The notes: a model not told the origin generated them from the sequence alone. A stretch of DNA of 64,000 nucleotides from Devosia sp. 66-14 (GCA_001899085.1 MKVB01000006.1:340797-404796), one strand, 5' to 3'; positions 1-12,969 are shown, counted from the stretch's first letter. Numbers and translations: made by a program.

Positions 1-353
1 GCACCATACTCGAGGTACAGGTAAGCCGCGTAGACGAAGATCATCGCGTAGAACAGCGGTGCTATCCTGAAGAACCGCCTTCGGAGGTACTCCGAGATTT
101 CTCCCGCGGTAGTGAGTCGTCCCGCATAGCCCACACAAAGGCCAAACGCGCTGACGATGTAGAAGAGTGGGACAGCAAACCCGAAATAATTCCCCATGAA
201 ACTGAACTGCTCGGGGATCGCGAGGCCTGGCGCCATCCAGATAAGGTGAAACACCACGATCGCCATGGCGGCCAGAAAGCGGGTCGACTCAAGGCCGGGC
301 AGCTTGGGCCGCACTGTGCTTCCTGTCTCTGCTTCGAGAGCCGCCGTGGTCAT
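1..353 (-). CDS. Acyltransferase 3 family protein (OafA/YrhL type), C-terminus cut by window edge
   Basis: The first about 117 residues of a membrane acyltransferase are visible; the rest lies left of the window. The reading starts at ATG 353 behind an AGGA Shine-Dalgarno and gives an N-terminal segment with LPGLESTRFLAAMAIVVFH, the usual opening of acyltransferase-3 proteins with the conserved R-x-x-A and H of the first helix. It continues with hydrophobic helices and a FFRIAPLFY stretch matching the R-x-x-R-I-x-P-x-Y motif of the family. Such enzymes O-acetylate surface polysaccharides at the inner membrane. The neighbouring methyltransferase, ABC exporter and glycosyltransferase support a role in glycan decoration. 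The family call is firm; the substrate is unknown. Confidence 0.8.
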   Translation of the reverse strand, partial: MTTAALEAETGSTVRPKLPGLESTRFLAAMAIVVFHLIWMAPGLAIPEQFSFMGNYFGFAVPLFYIVSAFGLCVGYAGRLTTAGEISEYLRRRFFRIAPLFYAMIFVYAAYLYLEYG

Positions 354-393
354 TGGTTTTCCTGGTCTGTTCGAGCTGGCCCGCCCGCGAAGG

Positions 394-1083
394 TTATGGG
401 CGCAACGTAATCGCTTGTGCCGACGGAAATTCCACCGTCGAGATGGTTATGGATGACGCGCCCGCCTGAAGAGCGTAGGTCCAGAAATCGGCACCGAATT
501 CGGTCCTCACCGCGAAGTCCTGGCGGCCTGCAAAGCTGGGTGCGCCGTGAAAGCTCAGCGGCAGATTGTCTCGACTGCGAGAAAGGCGGCCGACGATGAT
601 CGGTATCGTGAAGATTACCGCACCGCGCCAGGCCGTGACTCTCATGCACTCTCGAAGGGCTTGGCGTGGATCCTCGACGTGCTCGAGAGTGTCCGAATGG
701 ATCACCAGATCAAATGCCCCGTCGGAGAACGGCATCGCATGCATATCAATCTGAGGGTAGTTGTGACGCTGATAGTTCGGCAAGTTTGCGAGGGCGTCCG
801 ATACCCCCTGGCAGCCGTTCAGATCCAGCACTCTGATGCTCTCGGCACCCAACTGACGCAGCGGTGCAGTCAGCCCCATGAACGCGCTGATGGCTGAACC
901 CAATGCGCACCCTCGAAGGTTGGTGCCACAGTCGGCGCACTTGGTTCCCTGTTGACGGTCGATATAGTCGACCTCGACCGCGTCGAGTTCCCACTCGGCG
1001 ATGAGTTCAGACCACAACACCTGCGTGTCCGTAAACACGGATCCTCCACATACGGCGCACGTCGGCAATACTCCGACCTCCAT
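394..1083 (-). CDS. Class I SAM-dependent methyltransferase with N-terminal zinc-ribbon-like cysteines
   Basis: 229 residues. An N-terminal region carries two CxxC pairs (C9/C12 and C49/C52), suggesting a zinc ribbon. It is followed by a Methyltransf_11-like core with VLDLNGC (a degenerate motif I) and LVIHSDTLEHVEDP, the typical D-x-x-E-H-V segment. SAM methyltransferases of this layout often act on sugars or lipids in glycan clusters, and the neighbours here (acyltransferase, Wzt/Wzm exporter) fit that. ATG 1083 has a GAGGGG Shine-Dalgarno nine bases upstream. The motif I glycines are poorly conserved, so catalytic competence is not certain. The substrate cannot be read from the sequence. 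Confidence 0.75.
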   Translation of the reverse strand: MEVGVLPTCAVCGGSVFTDTQVLWSELIAEWELDAVEVDYIDRQQGTKCADCGTNLRGCALGSAISAFMGLTAPLRQLGAESIRVLDLNGCQGVSDALANLPNYQRHNYPQIDMHAMPFSDGAFDLVIHSDTLEHVEDPRQALRECMRVTAWRGAVIFTIPIIVGRLSRSRDNLPLSFHGAPSFAGRQDFAVRTEFGADFWTYALQAGASSITISTVEFPSAQAITLRP

Positions 1084-1134
1084 AGCTTCATCCCCTCAGT
1101 CGGGGGCTGTCGCCACCGACGACTATCATCTGCT

Positions 1135-1839
1135 TCACCCGAACGACTTCACCCTGCCCTTTTCCAGCTCCAGCCGCTTGTTACAGGTCTTTTTGAGCAG
1201 CTCCTCGCTGTGGCTGGCGAGCACGATGATGCCAGCCCTTTCAGCGAGTTCATCCATGCGCTGCTTGGCCTTCACCTGGAAGGCGGCGTCCCCGGCGCCG
1301 ATCCACTCGTCCATCAGCAAGATTTCAGGGTCGAGCGTGGTGGCGATGGCGAACGCCAGGCGAGCGGCCATGCCCTGGCTGTAACTACGGAACGGCATGT
1401 CGATGAACTCGCCGAGTTCGGAAAACTCGATGATCTCCTCGGTACGGGCGGCGATCTGGTCCTCGGTCCAGCCGTTGATCAGGCCGCGCAGCAGAATGTT
1501 GCGACGGCCGGTCGCTTCCTGTCGGAAGCCTATGCTGATGTTGAACAGGGCATCGACCCTACCCTTGATGTCGAGCTTACCGGCGGTCGGCTCGTAAATG
1601 CCGTAGAGCACTTTGAGGAGCGTCGTCTTGCCAGCGCCGTTCGCTCCGACCAGGCCAAGACGATCGCCTGCTTCCAGCTCGAAGCTGACTCCGTCCAGGG
1701 CCGTGACGAAGCGATGGCGGCCCGAGCCGCTGATAGTGCCGCCCGTCTGCTGCGGCAAGCGCTTGTCGCGCGGACGCAGTGTGAGCTTTTCGCGCACGTG
1801 ATAAGCAAGCCGCAGGTCGTTTGCTTTGATTGAAATCAT
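1135..1839 (-). CDS. Polysaccharide ABC transporter ATP-binding protein (Wzt/KpsT/RfbE type)
   Basis: 234-residue ATPase that should energise export of a lipid-linked glycan across the inner membrane. It shows Walker A GANGAGKTTLLK at about residues 69-80, the signature region YSQGMAARLAFA and Walker B EILLMDEW, followed by a switch histidine in LASHSEE. It lacks the C-terminal glycan-recognition domain of long Wzt proteins, so it is the short KpsT/RfbE-like form. Its ATG overlaps the stop codon of the permease gene upstream (ATGA at 1838-1841), so the two are translationally coupled. Exported substrate unknown. Confidence 0.88.
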   Translation of the reverse strand: MISIKANDLRLAYHVREKLTLRPRDKRLPQQTGGTISGSGRHRFVTALDGVSFELEAGDRLGLVGANGAGKTTLLKVLYGIYEPTAGKLDIKGRVDALFNISIGFRQEATGRRNILLRGLINGWTEDQIAARTEEIIEFSELGEFIDMPFRSYSQGMAARLAFAIATTLDPEILLMDEWIGAGDAAFQVKAKQRMDELAERAGIIVLASHSEELLKKTCNKRLELEKGRVKSFG

Positions 1840-2627
1840 CAGAGGACCAGCGCGACCTGCCGCCGCAGCGTGCCCAGAAGAAAAATGGCGAGCACCCAGA
1901 ATGCGACGCCAACGACGAGGCAGGCGCTCAGCGCCAACACCGGAACCGTGCCGTCAACAATCGGCTGGCGCACTGCGTCCAGCAAGTAGGTGAAGGGGTT
2001 CCAATCATACAGCGCGCCGCGAAGCCCCCCCTCGCCGCCGTGGACCCAGAACACCGGTGTCGCAAACATGGCGACGCGCATCAAATTGCTGACGATGAAC
2101 TGGCTGTCGGGAAAGAAGACGCCCAGGAACGCGAAGACCACGATCATGGGTGGCGAGACAACGAGAACCACGAGCACCCCTACGAGCGACCACAACCATG
2201 CCATCGCAGGAGCAGCTCCCATCACCAGCAGGATGCCGAAACAACCCAGAACCGCATAGGCAGCGCGGATGACGTTCTGCAGAGTCAACCGCATGACGTA
2301 TACGGAGAGCGGCAAGGTGGTCCCGCTGATGAAGCTCTCTTCGCGCTGAAACAGGTTCACTGCCTGGGTGACGTTGTCGCTGATATAGGTCCACACCAGC
2401 AACCCGACTGCCACATAGATCGCATAGTGCTGATCAACGGGGCCGGGATTGAAAACAAAAATGAAGGTGCCTGCGAAGGCCAGATAGTTAATCAGCAGCC
2501 AGAGCGGGCCGAGCGTGGTGCGGCGATGCTGATCGAAAATGTCCTCAGTCGCTAAAGTGATCCAGACACGCCGCTGCTCGTAGCCGCCGACGATGTCGGT
2601 GAGCGCGTTGCTTAGAATCTTGAGCAT
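1839..2627 (-). CDS. ABC-2 type polysaccharide export permease (Wzm/KpsM type)
   Basis: 262 residues with about six hydrophobic helices, matching the ABC-2 permease family that forms the membrane channel for O-antigen or capsule export. The N-terminal DIVGGYEQRRVWITLATEDI segment resembles the interface helix of this family, and LGPLWLLINYLAF is the conserved R/L-G-P-x-W stretch before the first membrane span. It is directly followed by its ATPase, with a one-base overlap of stop and start. With the acyltransferase, methyltransferase and the glycosyltransferase at 3458 it marks a surface-glycan region. Confidence 0.87.
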   Translation of the reverse strand: MLKILSNALTDIVGGYEQRRVWITLATEDIFDQHRRTTLGPLWLLINYLAFAGTFIFVFNPGPVDQHYAIYVAVGLLVWTYISDNVTQAVNLFQREESFISGTTLPLSVYVMRLTLQNVIRAAYAVLGCFGILLVMGAAPAMAWLWSLVGVLVVLVVSPPMIVVFAFLGVFFPDSQFIVSNLMRVAMFATPVFWVHGGEGGLRGALYDWNPFTYLLDAVRQPIVDGTVPVLALSACLVVGVAFWVLAIFLLGTLRRQVALVL

Positions 2628-2745
2628 AGTGGCACCGGGCGATTTCCGTGCGCTCGCGTAGCACGGGGAGCGGTCGAGGCCAATTGCAGCAATGCCACGT
2701 CCTGGGATTGCTACCGCAAACTGTGGTCGGGCGGCACGGGCGTCG

Positions 2746-3171
2746 TCAGGCGGGCTGAAGCTCCGGCTTCACCTCCTCAAGCTCGATCAGCGTGCCGTCG
2801 AAATCCTTGGGATGCAGGAACACTACCGGCAGGCCATGGGCGCCGATCCTGGGCTTACCGTCGCCGAGCACGCGAGCTCCGGCTTCGACGAGGGTGCGGA
2901 TGGACGAGGCAATGTCTGGCACCTCGTAGCAGACGTGATGCATACCGCCCGACGGGTTGCTTTCGAGGAACTTGGCAATCGGCGAGTTTGCACCGAGCGG
3001 CGCCATCAGTTCGATCTTGGTGTTCTCGAGATGCACAAAAACGACGGTCACGCCGTGTTCGGGCAGATCGTTCGGATGGTGCACATCGGCACCAAGCAGA
3101 TCGCGGTACTTCGCAGCAGCTGCGGCGAGATTCGGGACTGCGATGGCAAGGTGGTTTAGACGGCCGATCAT
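2746..3171 (-). CDS. mce: Methylmalonyl-CoA epimerase
   Basis: Interconverts (S)- and (R)-methylmalonyl-CoA, the step between propionyl-CoA carboxylase and methylmalonyl-CoA mutase. The roughly 141-residue protein is a VOC-fold enzyme opening with MIGRLNHLAIAVPNL. The metal-binding His lies in LNHLAI, a second in MHHVCYEV, and the Glu in GTLIELEE. An in-frame ATG at 3180 would add three residues and an upstream ATG at 3237 would add 22; I chose 3171 because family members start at this point. It is separated from the mutase gene by a glycosyltransferase on the other strand, so it is not in the pcc-mut operon, although its function belongs there. Confidence 0.92.
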   Translation of the reverse strand: MIGRLNHLAIAVPNLAAAAAKYRDLLGADVHHPNDLPEHGVTVVFVHLENTKIELMAPLGANSPIAKFLESNPSGGMHHVCYEVPDIASSIRTLVEAGARVLGDGKPRIGAHGLPVVFLHPKDFDGTLIELEEVKPELQPA

Positions 3172-3457
3172 CGCGGGCATCGGGCAGGTGCTGCCCCCCT
3201 CCACCGCCCTTCGGAAACTGGCCATCCCCCATCCCACGCAGGACCAAGCTGACTACGAATGAAACGCACGGCATGAGTTTGGAACACGGGACCACCGATT
3301 CTAGGACAGGTTTCGCTGGCCATTGCTTCGAAAGGGACGAGGGCCGACGGTAGCGGTGCTGGCGGCTCTGGGCAACCGGATCCGTCCTTGGTCGGGTCGC
3401 CCTCGCTGCGTGCGGTATGCGTTTGCCTAGAGGTACGCTTGCCGGTATGGCTTCGCG

Positions 3458-4591
3458 ATGAGTACTTCGCAGCAGCCGGCGACGATCGGCGCCGAATTCG
3501 ACTATCTCGCCACGCAGGAGCCGGACGTTGATCCGCTTTGCCGGCGGACGGAGCCCACCAAGAGATCTGCCGTGGTCGCCACGATGCGGGACGAGGGGCT
3601 GGTTATCCTCGAATGGGTCGCGCATTATCGGGCGCTCGGCTTTGATACGATCGTCGTCTATACGAACGACAACACCGATGGCTCCGACGATCTGTTGCTC
3701 GCACTTCATCGCGCGGGGGTGATCAACTGGATTCAGAACGTCGTTCCCGGGGACCTGTCGCCGCAGCTCAAAGCCTACCGCCACGCCTTCTGGTTCTCGC
3801 CGGAGGTGGCGCGACACGACTGGGTCATGTTCATCGATGCCGATGAATTTCTCATTCCGCTGCGCAACGGGACGCTTGCCCAGATTGGCGATTACATCGA
3901 GCAAATCGAGGCGCTGGGCGCCTCGTCGATCTCGCTGAACTGGCAGTGGTTCGCAGGTGAGGGAGAGTTCGCTCCATCAAATGGCCTGTTGGCGGAGAGA
4001 TATCGGGATGCGTTACCGCATGACCACGTCAAAACACTGTTCCGCCTGCGCGATGCGGCGAGTATCGATGCTCACCATGCCGAGCTGGTCGACGGTCTGG
4101 CTGTGAACGGCGATGGGCAGCCGCGGACCTCGACCCTGCCGCACCTCGAGGAGCCAGCTTGGAAGCTGGGCCATATCAACCACTACTGGAACCGCTCATT
4201 TCAGGAGTACTACGTCAAGCGGCAGCGGGGGCGAGGAGTTTCAGACCGCACCCTCAGGGACATCTCCGCGTTCTTTAGTTGGGGGCGTATCGGCCACATC
4301 AAGCGGGTAACCCATCCCCGCCCCGAACACCTGTCGAGAGTACGAGCTGGGATAGAATCCCTGCGCTCGCTGCCAGGCGTCGCCGATGCAGAGCGAGCCG
4401 TAGCTGAGGCCTTCAGACGCCGAGTTGGAACGCCAGAGGTGCGAGCGATGTACGATCAAGGATTGGCAGCTCAGACTGCCGAAATGACCGCTCCGCCTTT
4501 GCCAACGCTCAAATCCGATGAGCGTTTGGTGTGGGGCGGCATCGTCGTCACCAGTCCTCCTGACGGCGAAACTTGGCCCGGCATCGAGTAA
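3458..4591 (+). CDS. Glycosyltransferase family 2-like protein (DUF/GT92-type)
   Basis: 377-residue cytoplasmic protein with a GT-A fold of the Glyco_tranf_2_4 type. It shows VVATMRDEGLVILEWVAHYR at the start of the nucleotide-sugar domain, IVVYTNDNTDGSDDLL, and the D-x-D metal site in VMFIDADEFL. It would add a sugar to a glycan or lipid acceptor. It stands alone on the plus strand between mce and the mutase gene. Its closest functional partners are the exporter genes at 1.1-2.6 kb. The Shine-Dalgarno is weak, and an upstream ATG at 3447 closes after a few codons, overlapping this start. The acceptor is unknown. Confidence 0.8.
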   Translation: MSTSQQPATIGAEFDYLATQEPDVDPLCRRTEPTKRSAVVATMRDEGLVILEWVAHYRALGFDTIVVYTNDNTDGSDDLLLALHRAGVINWIQNVVPGDLSPQLKAYRHAFWFSPEVARHDWVMFIDADEFLIPLRNGTLAQIGDYIEQIEALGASSISLNWQWFAGEGEFAPSNGLLAERYRDALPHDHVKTLFRLRDAASIDAHHAELVDGLAVNGDGQPRTSTLPHLEEPAWKLGHINHYWNRSFQEYYVKRQRGRGVSDRTLRDISAFFSWGRIGHIKRVTHPRPEHLSRVRAGIESLRSLPGVADAERAVAEAFRRRVGTPEVRAMYDQGLAAQTAEMTAPPLPTLKSDERLVWGGIVVTSPPDGETWPGIE

Positions 4592-4721
4592 CGGGCGCCA
4601 GTGTCGGCGTTGCGACAGTTGAATGCGGCGCGGTCTCGATCGCGTCAGCGACACTGACCGGTTCGCGGCTAAACGCCCCAATGTGGGAAGCTCGTTAGGT
4701 CCGGTCTACCGCGGTACACGA

Positions 4722-6850
<2,129 letters not shown>

Positions 6851-6854
<4 letters not shown>

Positions 6855-8827
6855 ACCGCCTCGAACTCCAGGATCACCTCGTCCACCGCCAGCACCGACC
6901 CTGGTTTGACGCGGACCTTGCTGATCCGCGCGCGCTTCTCAGCCTTCAGCACGTTCTCCATCTTCATCGCTTCGACGATCGCGAGGGTCTGGCCGTCCTC
7001 GACGATATCGCCTTCGGCGACGTCGATGCGAACGATCTGGCCGGGCATCGGGCAGAGCAGGAACTTCGAAAGGTCGGGCGGCAGCTTGATCGGCATCAGC
7101 GGCATCAGGTCGGCGACCTGCGGCAGCAATACCTTGGCGACCAGATCGGCGCCGCGCCAGCGCAGGCGGAAGCCGCCGGTGACGCGGTCGAGCTTGACGT
7201 GATGCAGGCGCCCATCGACGCGGGCGATGCAGAGGCTGTTGCCCGGTTTCCAACCGCTCTCGACCAAGAGCTTCTTGCCGTCCGGCGCGGTGAGCCAATA
7301 CTCGATGCCATCGGCCCGCACCGAGAAATCCCAACGCTGGGCGCCGATGAGCACGGCGCGCGGCTCAGGCGTCGTCGGATAGAGGCGTTTATCGAGCGCG
7401 AAGGCAGAGCAGCAGGCGAGTGCCGCCAGATGCGTCAGAGATTCCGCATCCGGCGTTACGCCGCTGAAACCGTTGGGGAATTCCTCGGCGATATAGCCGG
7501 TGGTTAGGCGGCCGGCACGGAAGCGTTCCTGGCCCATGACGGCCGAGAGGAACGGGATGTTGTTGCCGACACCTTCGAGTTCGAACTCGTCGAGCGCCAC
7601 CTCCATCGCGTCGATTGCTTCCGTGCGGGTCGGAGCCCAGGTGCAGAGCTTGGCGATCATCGGGTCGTAGAAGGTGGAGATCTCGCCACCCTCCGCGACG
7701 CCGGTATCGTTGCGCACCACCAGTTCGGCGCCGGCCTCCTCGGCCGGCGGGCTGTAACGGGTGAGCCGGCCGGTCGAAGGCAGGAAGTTGCGGAACGGGT
7801 CCTCGGCGTAGATGCGGCTTTCGATGGCCCAGCCGGTTATGCCGACATCGGCCTGGGTAAGCGGCAGCTTCTCGCCTGATGCGGCGAGGAACATCAGTTC
7901 GACCAGGTCGAGGCCGGTGATCAGTTCGGTGACGGGATGCTCTACCTGCAGCCGGGTGTTCATCTCGAGGAAGTAGAAGTTGCGGTCCTTGTCGACGATG
8001 AACTCGACGGTGCCGGCCGAAGTGTAACCCACCGCCTTGGCGAGGGCGACGGATTGCTCGCCCATGGCCTTGCGGGTCGCGGCATCGAGGAACGGCGACG
8101 GCGCCTCCTCGATGACCTTCTGATTGCGGCGCTGGATCGAGCATTCGCGCTCGTTGAGCCAGAGGACATTGCCGTGCTGATCTCCGATCAGCTGGATTTC
8201 GATGTGCCGCGGCTCGGTGACGAATTTCTCGATGAAGATGCGATCGTCGCCGAAGCTGGAGGCGGCCTCGGACTTCGAGCGCTCAAAGCCTTCGCGGGCC
8301 TCGGCGTCGGTGTGGGCAATGCGCATGCCCTTGCCACCACCACCGGCCGAAGCCTTGATCATCACCGGATAGCCGATGGAGCGCGAGATGGTGACGGCCT
8401 CTTCGGCATCGGCGATGAGGCCCATATGCCCGGGCACGGTCGAGACGCCGGCCGCGGCGGCCAGCTTCTTCGACGTGATCTTGTCGCCCATTGCCTCGAT
8501 GGCTTTGACCGGCGGGCCGACGAAGATGATGTTCTCGGCCTCGAGGGCAGCGGCGAAGGCGGGATTCTCCGACAGGAAACCGTAGCCGGGGTGGACCGCT
8601 TCGGCGCCGGTGGCCTTACAGGCGGCGACGATCTTGTCGATCGAGAGATAGGAGTCGCGGGCGGCGGAACCGCCGATATGCACGGCTTCATCGGCAAGCT
8701 TTACGTGCACAGCGTCTCGGTCGGCGTCGGAGTACACGGCAATGGTGCGGATGCCCATGCGCTTGGCGGTGCGGATAACGCGACAGGCGATCTCGCCGCG
8801 ATTGGCGATGAGGAGGGAGGAGAACAT
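6851..8827 (-). CDS. pccA: Propionyl-CoA carboxylase alpha subunit (biotin carboxylase + BCCP)
   Basis: 658 residues. The N-terminal biotin carboxylase domain starts with [20 protein letters not shown] and has an ATP-grasp loop [10 protein letters not shown]. The mid-section is the PCC-type BT linker, and the C-terminal biotinyl domain contains EAMKMEN with the biotinylated lysine at about residue 622. It carboxylates biotin for the beta subunit PccB, giving (S)-methylmalonyl-CoA from propionyl-CoA. The start codon follows directly on the stop of kptA with no gap, and its end overlaps the mutase start. The PCC linker and the mutase neighbour favour propionyl-CoA over acetyl-CoA as substrate. 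Confidence 0.95.
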
Positions 8828-9364
8828 TCAGGGGGTCCGCGAAAGGTATTGTGCCGGCACGGCATTGGTGAGCCAGACGCCATTGTCTGCCTGATAAAAG
8901 GCGTACCCGTCTCGGTGCATGCCGGAGGCATCGACCGAGAGCACCACGGGCCTACCGTGACGTGATCCGACAGCAATTGCCGTCGGTTCGTCGTGTGAAA
9001 GATGCACTTGCTGGCGGCTCTGAGCCCTCAACCCATCTCTCAGGATGCTGTCGATGAAGCGGTCGGCCGTACCGTGGAACAAGCGGGGCGGAGGAACCGC
9101 GGGCGCCAAACCGAGGTCGACCTTGACCGAGTGCCCTTGTGCTGCGCGTATCCTGGTTTGGTCGACCGACAGCGTAAACCGCTGCTTGTCACTGTTGGCG
9201 ACGATATTCAGCAGGGTCTCTCTATCCAGTTGTCGACCGGACGCGCCGGCCTTGGCGAGCAGTTCATCCACTGAGGCCCAACCTTGTTCATCAAGATGCA
9301 GGCCGATACTGGCGGGGTCGTGTCGCAGGACGAAGCTCAGAAATTTGCTGATCTCGACCGACAT
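8828..9364 (-). CDS. kptA: RNA 2'-phosphotransferase (Tpt1/KptA family)
   Basis: 178-residue enzyme. The known family reaction removes an internal 2'-phosphate from RNA using NAD+, releasing ADP-ribose 1'',2''-cyclic phosphate and nicotinamide. The winged-helix N-terminus carries ISKFLSFVLRHDPASIGL (R14, H15) and RIRAAQGHS (R73). The ART-like C-terminal half has FHGTADRFIDSILRDGL, SRQQVHLS (R117) and NGVWLTNAVPAQYL. All four catalytic Arg/His/Arg/Arg positions appear present. The gene sits between a macrodomain gene (two-base gap) and pccA (zero gap), so it is cotranslated with carboxylase subunits. Bacterial substrates of KptA are not settled. Confidence 0.93.
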   Translation of the reverse strand: MSVEISKFLSFVLRHDPASIGLHLDEQGWASVDELLAKAGASGRQLDRETLLNIVANSDKQRFTLSVDQTRIRAAQGHSVKVDLGLAPAVPPPRLFHGTADRFIDSILRDGLRAQSRQQVHLSHDEPTAIAVGSRHGRPVVLSVDASGMHRDGYAFYQADNGVWLTNAVPAQYLSRTP

Positions 9365-9366
9365 GG

Positions 9367-9878
9367 CTACGCCTCCGTCCTGGACAGCAGCCGCAGATAG
9401 TGGCTCGCGGCGCGATCGTCGAAGCAGCAGAAGACGACGCTTTCTACACTTCCGGGGCGTTGGAGATGATCGCGTGTCGTCTCAATCGCGATTGCCGCGG
9501 CACGATCGGGAGGGAAGAGGAACCTGCCGGTAGAAATAGCGGGAAAGGCTATGGACGCCAGGCGGTTGTCGTTCGCAAGCTCGAGCGAGCGGCGGTAGCA
9601 GCTGGCCAGGAGATCGTCTTCGCCAACATCGCCGCCTTGCCACACCGGGCCCACGGTGTGGATGACGTGGCGCGCGGGCAGCTTGTAGCCCATGGTGATC
9701 TTCGCATCGCCCGTCTTGCAGCCATTGAGGGCGCGGCAGGCGATCGCAAGTTCGGGACCAGCCGCTCGATGAATGGCACCGTCGACTCCGCCGCCGCCGA
9801 GCAGAGAACTGTTGGCGGCATTGACGATGGCATCAACCTGCAGCTTGGTGATGTCGCCCACATGCACAGCGAACCGGC

Positions 9879-9882
<4 letters not shown>
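9367..9882 (-). CDS. Macrodomain protein (MacroD/YmdB-type ADP-ribose hydrolase)
   Basis: 171 residues from a GTG start whose GTGA overlaps the stop of pccB (9879-9882). The open frame extends further upstream through pccB, but that part is antiparallel-free shadow sequence and the GTGA junction decides the start. The macrodomain signature is complete: [53 protein letters not shown] and [13 protein letters not shown]24 and D34 match residues used by MacroD enzymes to bind or hydrolyse ADP-ribose adducts such as O-acetyl-ADP-ribose. Since the next gene makes ADP-ribose cyclic phosphate, processing of that product is an attractive inferred role. Confidence 0.92.
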
Positions 9883-11411
<1,529 letters not shown>

Positions 11412-11493
11412 GACAGCCCCTGCTTACCTCGTTCGCCCAGCTTACACGCTCCGCATACGGGACGAGAGACAGGAATGTGTGGACCTGCTAATT

Positions 11494-11531
11494 CTGCAAA
11501 GTTGCAAATTGTGAAATTGCGAACTTGCGAA
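11494..11531. promoter_or_regulatory. Tandem TTGCRAA repeats, probable PccR/ScfR operator
   Basis: Five adjacent 7-8 bp units run through the pccB-pccR intergenic region: CTGCAAAG (11494), TTGCAAAT (11502), TTGTGAAA (11509), TTGCGAAC (11517) and TTGCGAAT (11525). The last unit touches the pccR ATG at 11531. TTTGCAAA-like motifs are the known binding sites of ScfR-family regulators such as RamB, PrpR and PccR. Placement between the divergent genes suggests control of pccB and autoregulation of pccR. The repeats are read directly; the binding role is inferred. Confidence 0.7.
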
Positions 11532-12937
11532 TGGCCGACCGAAAGATCTTCGCCGGAGCCCGCGTACGGGCGGCACGCACCAAGGCGGGGCTGACGCAGC
11601 GCGAACTGGCGCGGCGGCTCGAAATCTCGGTGTCCTATCTCAACCAGATCGAGAATAACCAGAGGCCCCTGACGGCTTCGCTGATGCTGACACTGGCCGA
11701 GAACTTCGGCCTCGACCTCGGGGAGCTGACCTCGGAAGGGGCCGACCGGGTGCTGGCCGACCTGCGCGAGGCGATGGCCGACCCCCTGTTCGGCGCGGCA
11801 GCGCCGGGACTGATCGAACTCAAATCGGTGGCGACGAGCGCGCCGGATACAGCGCGGGCGCTGCTGCGGCTCTACGAGGCCTATCGCAAGGCCAACGAGC
11901 GGCTGATGGGCGCCGACGCCGCGATGGTGGGCGGGCCAGGACTGCAGACCAGCTATGAAGAGGTGCGCGACTTCTTCCACTATGCCAACAACTACGTCGA
12001 TCCGCTTGATCTCGCGGCAGAGGACCTCGCGGCGGGTATCGGCCTCGCCCTGCATGGTCGGCTCGAGCGGCTGGCGAGCTACCTCACGACCCGGCACCGG
12101 ATTTCGGTGGTATTCGAGGAGCCGATCGCGCCGGATCAGTTGCGGCGGTACGAGCGCGGATCGCGCACCATCGTGCTCAACGGGCGGCTGGCGCCGGCGA
12201 CGCAGTATTTTCAGCTCGGGGTACAGCTGGCGCTGATCGAACAGGCGGAACTGATCGACGAAATCGTCGCCGGGGCGGAGTTCAAGACCCGGCAGGCGGC
12301 CGATATCTGCCGGCTGGGGCTGGCCAACTACTTTGCGGGCGCATTGCAGATGCCCTATGGGGCGTTCCTCGCGGCGGCTGATCGGAGTGGCTACGACGTC
12401 GAGGAACTGGCATTCGCGTTCGGCGCGTCGATGGAGCAGGTCGGGCACCGGCTCTCGACCATGCAGCGCCCCAAGGCGCGGGGCGTGCCGTTCTTCTTTG
12501 CGCGGGTGGACGCAGCGGGGACCATCACCAAGCGGCACTCGGCAACGCCACTGCAGTTCCCACGCTTCGGCGGGGCGTGCCCGCTATGGAACGTGCACCG
12601 GGTGTTCGGCGAGCATAACGGGCGTATCGCGCGCCAGCTCGCCGAGACGCCGGACGGCAACCGCTATCTCTGCCTCGCCTGGTCGGAGGAAAAGCACACT
12701 GGCGGGTTTCGTGGACCAGTGCGGCGCTACGCCTATGCGCTCGGTTGCGAAGTGGCGCATGCGGGCAAGTTGACCTATGCCGCGGACCTCGAGCTGACGC
12801 GCGAGTTCGAACCGATCGGGATCAGTTGCCGCATCTGTCCGCGCACCAACTGCATCCAGCGCTCGGTGCCACCGATGGATGCGCGGCTGGAGATCGATGT
12901 CGATCGGCGCGAAGTGGTGCCGTATCGGCTGGGGTGA
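11531..12937 (+). CDS. pccR: Short-chain fatty acyl-CoA regulator, XRE-ImmA/IrrE-DUF2083 family (PccR-like)
   Basis: 468 residues. The N-terminal XRE helix-turn-helix spans about residues 5-60 (LTQRELARRLEISVSYLNQI). A degenerate IrrE/DUF955 region without the HExxH zinc motif follows, then the C-terminal DUF2083 domain with the family's cysteine cluster ISCRICPRTNC. Members sense short-chain acyl-CoA and control propionate, acetate or glyoxylate genes. The divergent position next to pccB argues for propionyl-CoA control, as described for PccR of Rhodobacter. ATG 11531 is preferred over the TTG at 11525, which would fall inside the operator repeats. A strong hairpin follows the stop. Confidence 0.88.
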   Translation: MADRKIFAGARVRAARTKAGLTQRELARRLEISVSYLNQIENNQRPLTASLMLTLAENFGLDLGELTSEGADRVLADLREAMADPLFGAAAPGLIELKSVATSAPDTARALLRLYEAYRKANERLMGADAAMVGGPGLQTSYEEVRDFFHYANNYVDPLDLAAEDLAAGIGLALHGRLERLASYLTTRHRISVVFEEPIAPDQLRRYERGSRTIVLNGRLAPATQYFQLGVQLALIEQAELIDEIVAGAEFKTRQAADICRLGLANYFAGALQMPYGAFLAAADRSGYDVEELAFAFGASMEQVGHRLSTMQRPKARGVPFFFARVDAAGTITKRHSATPLQFPRFGGACPLWNVHRVFGEHNGRIARQLAETPDGNRYLCLAWSEEKHTGGFRGPVRRYAYALGCEVAHAGKLTYAADLELTREFEPIGISCRICPRTNCIQRSVPPMDARLEIDVDRREVVPYRLG

Positions 12938-12944
12938 TCGACAA

Positions 12945-12969
12945 AAGCCCCGGGCACCGCCCGGGGCTT
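12945..12969. terminator. Hairpin terminator between pccR and the small membrane protein gene
   Basis: AAGCCCCGGG pairs with CCCGGGGCTT around a short loop. A-rich and T-rich flanks let it serve the plus-strand pccR and perhaps the convergent minus-strand gene at 12993. Confidence 0.75.
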
